From: Clostridia bacterium
GTDB taxonomy: Bacteria; Bacillota_A; Clostridia; Oscillospirales; CAG-272
DNA: 8,628 bases
NCBI GenBank assembly: GCA_017632155.1
Contig: JAGBRZ010000020.1
Span: 1 to 8,628 of the forward strand
Direction of reading: 5' to 3'
A program made the position numbers and the translations under genes. Below, piece by piece: positions 5,158 through 8,628 of this stretch; the first letter of the stretch is position 1; each line of letters begins with the position of its first letter. Under the pieces are notes generated by a model. That model ran no database searches. It was not told where the DNA came from and saw nothing but the letters and a program-made list of their open reading frames with translations.

Positions 5158-8100
5158 ATGAAAAATGAAAAATTAAATCTCAATGAAAGCAATGAAATTA
5201 AAGATATCTCCGCGGAGGAGCTGAGCTTGATGAGCGTATCGGAGACGGAGAGTACTACGGAGGTGGAATCTCCCGACAAGTACGTGGATCATCAGCAGTA
5301 TTATACGACCGAAAACGGTCGCGCGGGTGTCGGTTCTGTCAACTTGTTTGACGGATCGTTTACCTTTGAGCATCTTGATTTGGAAGCGAAGGGCGTGAAA
5401 ATGCCGATGACGCTGTCGCATATCTATCGAGATCGATTTATGAAAAATGATCAAGCACAAACGGGACTTCCTGTATTTCCTTACGGTATGGGTTGGCGAC
5501 TGTCGGTGGCGCAGACTTTGCGTAATTCTACCGATGAGGATGTTGAAAAAATTTATACCGACGGACAAGGCAGAGAGCATTACTTTGTTAAAAACGATGA
5601 TGAAACGATCACGGACACAACAGGACTGGGATTGACCTATACGGAAGTTGGAAATCAGTATCATATTACCGATGAAATTGGAACGAAGATGATTTTTAAC
5701 AGTGACGGGTTATTGGAAGAACTTTGTGATGCCAATGGTACCAAAAGTATTCTCACGTATTCGGAGGATGGAAAGCTTGTAAGAATTGAAAACGGAGTGA
5801 GAGACGACGGTTCGACAACTCCTCAGATCATTACACTGACCTATGAACAAAACAAGCTGGTGAAGGTTCAGGAGTCGGGAGGTTATACGATCACCTACGA
5901 ATACGACGGAAAGTATCTGAAATCGATTACGTATCCTTCGTCGGATAGCGGTTGCTGTGAAGGTGCTTTGCAGACGAAATTTTATTACTATAATAATCAT
6001 TTGTATCGAATCATTGATCAGAGCGGTATGGTATATTACGTGGGGCATGAGCTTGACGGAAAAGTAACCAAGATTCGATTGGATGGCAACTTGCACGTTT
6101 CCCCTTGTTGTGCGGTACACGGAAGCTCTTCAATCGCAGATGAAAAGAACTTTGAATACCGAGCACATTCGACGGTTGTGGAAGATGAACTTACGAAGAT
6201 CAAAACGGTATACCGATTTGACGAGGACGGTCGCCCGATTCTTTCGTACCGTGACGTGAACTCGGTGGATCGAAAATTTTTCTACGACGAGAATTACCTT
6301 GAAACGACGTTGGCAGATCTGGCAGAGTACCAAGCTAAACCTTATTCCAATTACAGCGGAATCAGAGGAAAATACCGTTCGCTGAGTGTTCAGCTTTCCC
6401 GTGCGGCTGAAAGTGAAACGAATCTTTGGAACGGTTCCGGCTTATCTGAATTTCCCGAGGTAGAGAATCCGGAGTGGGAAAACGATCCCGACGCTTGTGT
6501 TACGAACGAAATGATTTTGAATGATTATCATTCGGGATATGCGGGAATCAATATTTCTGACACGATTTCCGGAGAGGATATTCGGGAGCAGGATGGAAAT
6601 GTGATGGTTGTTTCGGCGTGGGCAAAGCCGGATGGCAGAGTTTCCATGCCGACAACTACTGTCAAAGTTAGCGTGGCGTATGTGAACGCTTCGACAAAGG
6701 AGTTTACCAAGACCTTTGTTTGCGATGACGGAGTGTGGCAGTTTATCGCGGTTCCTATTGTCTTGGAAAACAAGGAAGATATTTCTTCGGTAACAATTCA
6801 ATTTTTGGGAAGCGGTATTTTCTTCATCATGCCTCGTGCCGTTGTCGTTCGCGGTAATATGACTGAGATTAGCCTCCCGAGAGCAGAGCTCATTTTTCCG
6901 ACAATACAGAGTGATAACAGTAGTTCACAGAAAAATGTATTCGTATATAGGGTAGAATCTTCGAATGACAGTTATCGCACGACGGAAAATTATTATAATT
7001 CAAATAAGGATTTGTTTTATCAGCTCATTCTTGAGAATTCCTCAGGTGAAAGGGTTTTCACGGAGTGTGAATATGATTCCCGTCACAATTTGCTGAAATC
7101 TACAGATTGTTTTGGAATGGTGACGGAATACGAGTATACCCCTGCGGGAGAGGTTTCCAGCGAAAAGAGATACCGTTTAGATAGTCCGGGAATCTATAGC
7201 AAAACCGCCTACACCTACGAGAACGGACATTATCTGAAAACCGAAAGTGATCCTCGATATACGATGGGTAGCGTACTGCTGCAAACTACTTATGAGTACG
7301 ATCCGCAGAAATGGTTGATGACGAAGCAAACGGCGCCCAACGGACGGAGCTATGAGTATGATTATGATTCCAAGACCGAAGAGCTGAGAAAGATCTCGTC
7401 AACCGTGGGAGAGCAGACGCTTTCGAACGAATTTTGCTATACGATGGGATATCCCACGTCTGTTTCGCATAACGGATTTTCGTATGATTTTGGCTTTGAC
7501 GGTATTGGCAGACAGACATCGATTCGTATTGCGGGAAATGATTTGGCACAGATCGCCTATGACGATGTTGAAAAAAAGGTTACTACCACCTATGGTACGG
7601 GCGATCAAATGTTGGTAAAATATGATATTTTCGGTGCCCCTGTAAAAAAATCTTATAAGGCGAAGGATGCTTCTAAGCCCGATGAGATGGTGGAAATGAC
7701 CTACGATACTTCGGGCAACGTCAAAGAAGTGATTGACAGTGAGGGTGATTTCTGCTATAATTATACATATGATAGCAATGGCAACATTTCCCATATTGAA
7801 GAAGAGAATACTGAAACAGGACAGGTGTTCTATACGGAGTTTGAATACGATGACACGCAACGCCTGACGTCGAAGACCTATGAATCGACGGGACAGACAT
7901 ACCGTGTGGAGTATGAATCCAACAAATACCGTCCAAACTATCCTTTGCGAACGGTGACGGGACTGACATTGGATGGTGTATATAAGAATAAAGTTGTGCT
8001 GGATAAATTAAGAAGGGTGTCGGAGGAGAAATTATTCTTGGAGTCCCCTCACGAAGTCGAAATCCTTAATACTATTTACACTTATGTAGACTCGGAACCG

Positions 8101-8628
8101 AATTCAACGCGCCCTCAGACAAGTTTTGTTTCCAAATTGAACAACCTTCGATGTCTCGAAACCTCCGGTACTATCTTTGACTATACTTACGACCGAGCAG
8201 GCAATATTGAGACGGTCACGAAGGATGATACGCTCATTGCCAAGTATACGTACGACCGCTTGAACCGCCTGACTCGTGAGGATAATTACGAAAGCGGAAA
8301 GACAACGGTATTTAGTTACGACGTGGGCGGCAACATTACCTCGAAGAAGGAGTATGCCGTTACATCAGGAACTCCGACGGGAAGCTACGTCGGCAGTGAT
8401 TATACCTATGCGACGGAAGGTTGGAAGGATCAGTTAGTTTCCTTCAACGGAGAACAGTGTGTCTATGACGAGATCGGTAATCCTACGACCTATCGAAACC
8501 ATAATCTGTCTTGGACGAAGGTTCGAAGACTTGCAAGCTTTGATGGTAATAACTTCTCCTATAATGCGGCAGGTATTCGAACGAAGAAGAACAAAATTAC
8601 CTACACCTTGGACAGCAACAAGATTCTC
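5158..8628 (+). CDS. Large RHS/YD-repeat protein, main core gene (3' partial)
   Basis: ATG 5158 has AAAGGA seven bases upstream, and the frame is open for 1157 codons to the window end, so the toxin tip lies beyond it. There is no signal peptide: the N-terminus is hydrophilic (MKNEKLNLNESNEIKDISAE). Residues ~55-95 are the typical RHS opening (GVGSVNLFDGSFTFEHLDLE, then PMTLSHIYRDRF). YD repeats follow at ~185-260 (ITYEYDGKYLKSITYP). Residues ~436-562 form a beta-sandwich, carbohydrate-binding-like insert (VSAWAKPDG around W488, then DGVWQFIAVPI around W527). Dense YD repeats run from ~620 (YEYDSRHNLL-type, ending TYDRAGNIETVTKDD and FSYDVGGNITSKKEYAVTSG). The last 92 residues match the orphan cassette from 1585. 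By homology about 100 more core residues should follow. RHS proteins form a hollow shell that carries a C-terminal toxin. It is the last visible gene of the operon starting at 3684. Confidence 0.93.
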   Translation, partial: MKNEKLNLNESNEIKDISAEELSLMSVSETESTTEVESPDKYVDHQQYYTTENGRAGVGSVNLFDGSFTFEHLDLEAKGVKMPMTLSHIYRDRFMKNDQAQTGLPVFPYGMGWRLSVAQTLRNSTDEDVEKIYTDGQGREHYFVKNDDETITDTTGLGLTYTEVGNQYHITDEIGTKMIFNSDGLLEELCDANGTKSILTYSEDGKLVRIENGVRDDGSTTPQIITLTYEQNKLVKVQESGGYTITYEYDGKYLKSITYPSSDSGCCEGALQTKFYYYNNHLYRIIDQSGMVYYVGHELDGKVTKIRLDGNLHVSPCCAVHGSSSIADEKNFEYRAHSTVVEDELTKIKTVYRFDEDGRPILSYRDVNSVDRKFFYDENYLETTLADLAEYQAKPYSNYSGIRGKYRSLSVQLSRAAESETNLWNGSGLSEFPEVENPEWENDPDACVTNEMILNDYHSGYAGINISDTISGEDIREQDGNVMVVSAWAKPDGRVSMPTTTVKVSVAYVNASTKEFTKTFVCDDGVWQFIAVPIVLENKEDISSVTIQFLGSGIFFIMPRAVVVRGNMTEISLPRAELIFPTIQSDNSSSQKNVFVYRVESSNDSYRTTENYYNSNKDLFYQLILENSSGERVFTECEYDSRHNLLKSTDCFGMVTEYEYTPAGEVSSEKRYRLDSPGIYSKTAYTYENGHYLKTESDPRYTMGSVLLQTTYEYDPQKWLMTKQTAPNGRSYEYDYDSKTEELRKISSTVGEQTLSNEFCYTMGYPTSVSHNGFSYDFGFDGIGRQTSIRIAGNDLAQIAYDDVEKKVTTTYGTGDQMLVKYDIFGAPVKKSYKAKDASKPDEMVEMTYDTSGNVKEVIDSEGDFCYNYTYDSNGNISHIEEENTETGQVFYTEFEYDDTQRLTSKTYESTGQTYRVEYESNKYRPNYPLRTVTGLTLDGVYKNKVVLDKLRRVSEEKLFLESPHEVEILNTIYTYVDSEPNSTRPQTSFVSKLNNLRCLETSGTIFDYTYDRAGNIETVTKDDTLIAKYTYDRLNRLTREDNYESGKTTVFSYDVGGNITSKKEYAVTSGTPTGSYVGSDYTYATEGWKDQLVSFNGEQCVYDEIGNPTTYRNHNLSWTKVRRLASFDGNNFSYNAAGIRTKKNKITYTLDSNKIL
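8353..8628 (+). repeat. RHS core segment homologous to the orphan cassette (1585-1860)
   Basis: With a constant offset of 6768 this segment aligns with 1585-1860. It includes a 60-base identical run (8406-8465 with 1638-1697), and differences elsewhere are mostly at third codon positions. It is a direct repeat in the same orientation, able to support recombination that would put CT2 onto this RHS gene and delete the material between. Confidence 0.85.

Noticed and set aside
5173..7969. Several minus-strand open frames under the large RHS gene
   Set aside because: They are opposite a continuous 1157-codon frame with clear YD repeats; their translations are low-complexity Arg/Ile/His-rich and show no domain.
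1..8628. tRNA, rRNA or CRISPR array
   Set aside because: I saw no cloverleaf, rRNA-like conserved stretch or regularly spaced repeat on either strand.

Overview
The window looks like an accessory polymorphic-toxin (RHS/YD-repeat) region of a Gram-positive, Clostridia-like bacterium. The evidence is strong AGGAGG/AAAGGA ribosome binding sites, an AT-leaning intergenic DNA, consensus sigma-A promoters, intrinsic terminators, and YD-repeat proteins of the Firmicutes type whose cores end in NNPVxxxDPTG. The genus cannot be told. All supported genes read on the + strand.

Layout. (1) 1-1464: the 3' end of an RHS protein that starts before the window, with a 141-residue variable C-terminal tip (CT1), abutted by a gene for a one-TM exported protein, the likely immunity partner. 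A long nested hairpin (1481-1538) closes this cassette. (2) 1545-1573: a perfect extended -10 sigma-A promoter, directly followed at 1585 by an RHS core that starts in mid-sequence. This is an orphan cassette with a 175-residue glycine-rich hydrophobic tip (CT2), followed by a two-TM protein (likely immunity) and a second hairpin with the same outer stem. (3) 3435-3683: a gene-free spacer with a second promoter-like site, an intrinsic terminator and two adjacent inverted repeats. (4) 3684-end: a probable operon of a 96-aa coiled-coil, tail-anchored XhlA-like protein, a 369-aa protein with a DNRLRE-like C-terminal half, and a full RHS core gene (5158 to past the window end, 1157 codons open).

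How it fits together. The end of the large RHS gene (8353-8628) is homologous to the start of the orphan cassette (1585-1860), including a 60-base identical run, and the start of the window is homologous to the same region (1819 on, 8587 on). This is the classic substrate for swapping RHS tips by homologous recombination: conserved core, variable toxin tip, cognate immunity gene, terminator. Neither tip shows a catalytic motif I recognise, and both putative immunity proteins are membrane proteins, which suggests toxins acting at or across the membrane. None of the three proteins in the last operon has a visible Sec signal peptide, so export may use another route; the XhlA-like partner makes a holin-type route worth testing.
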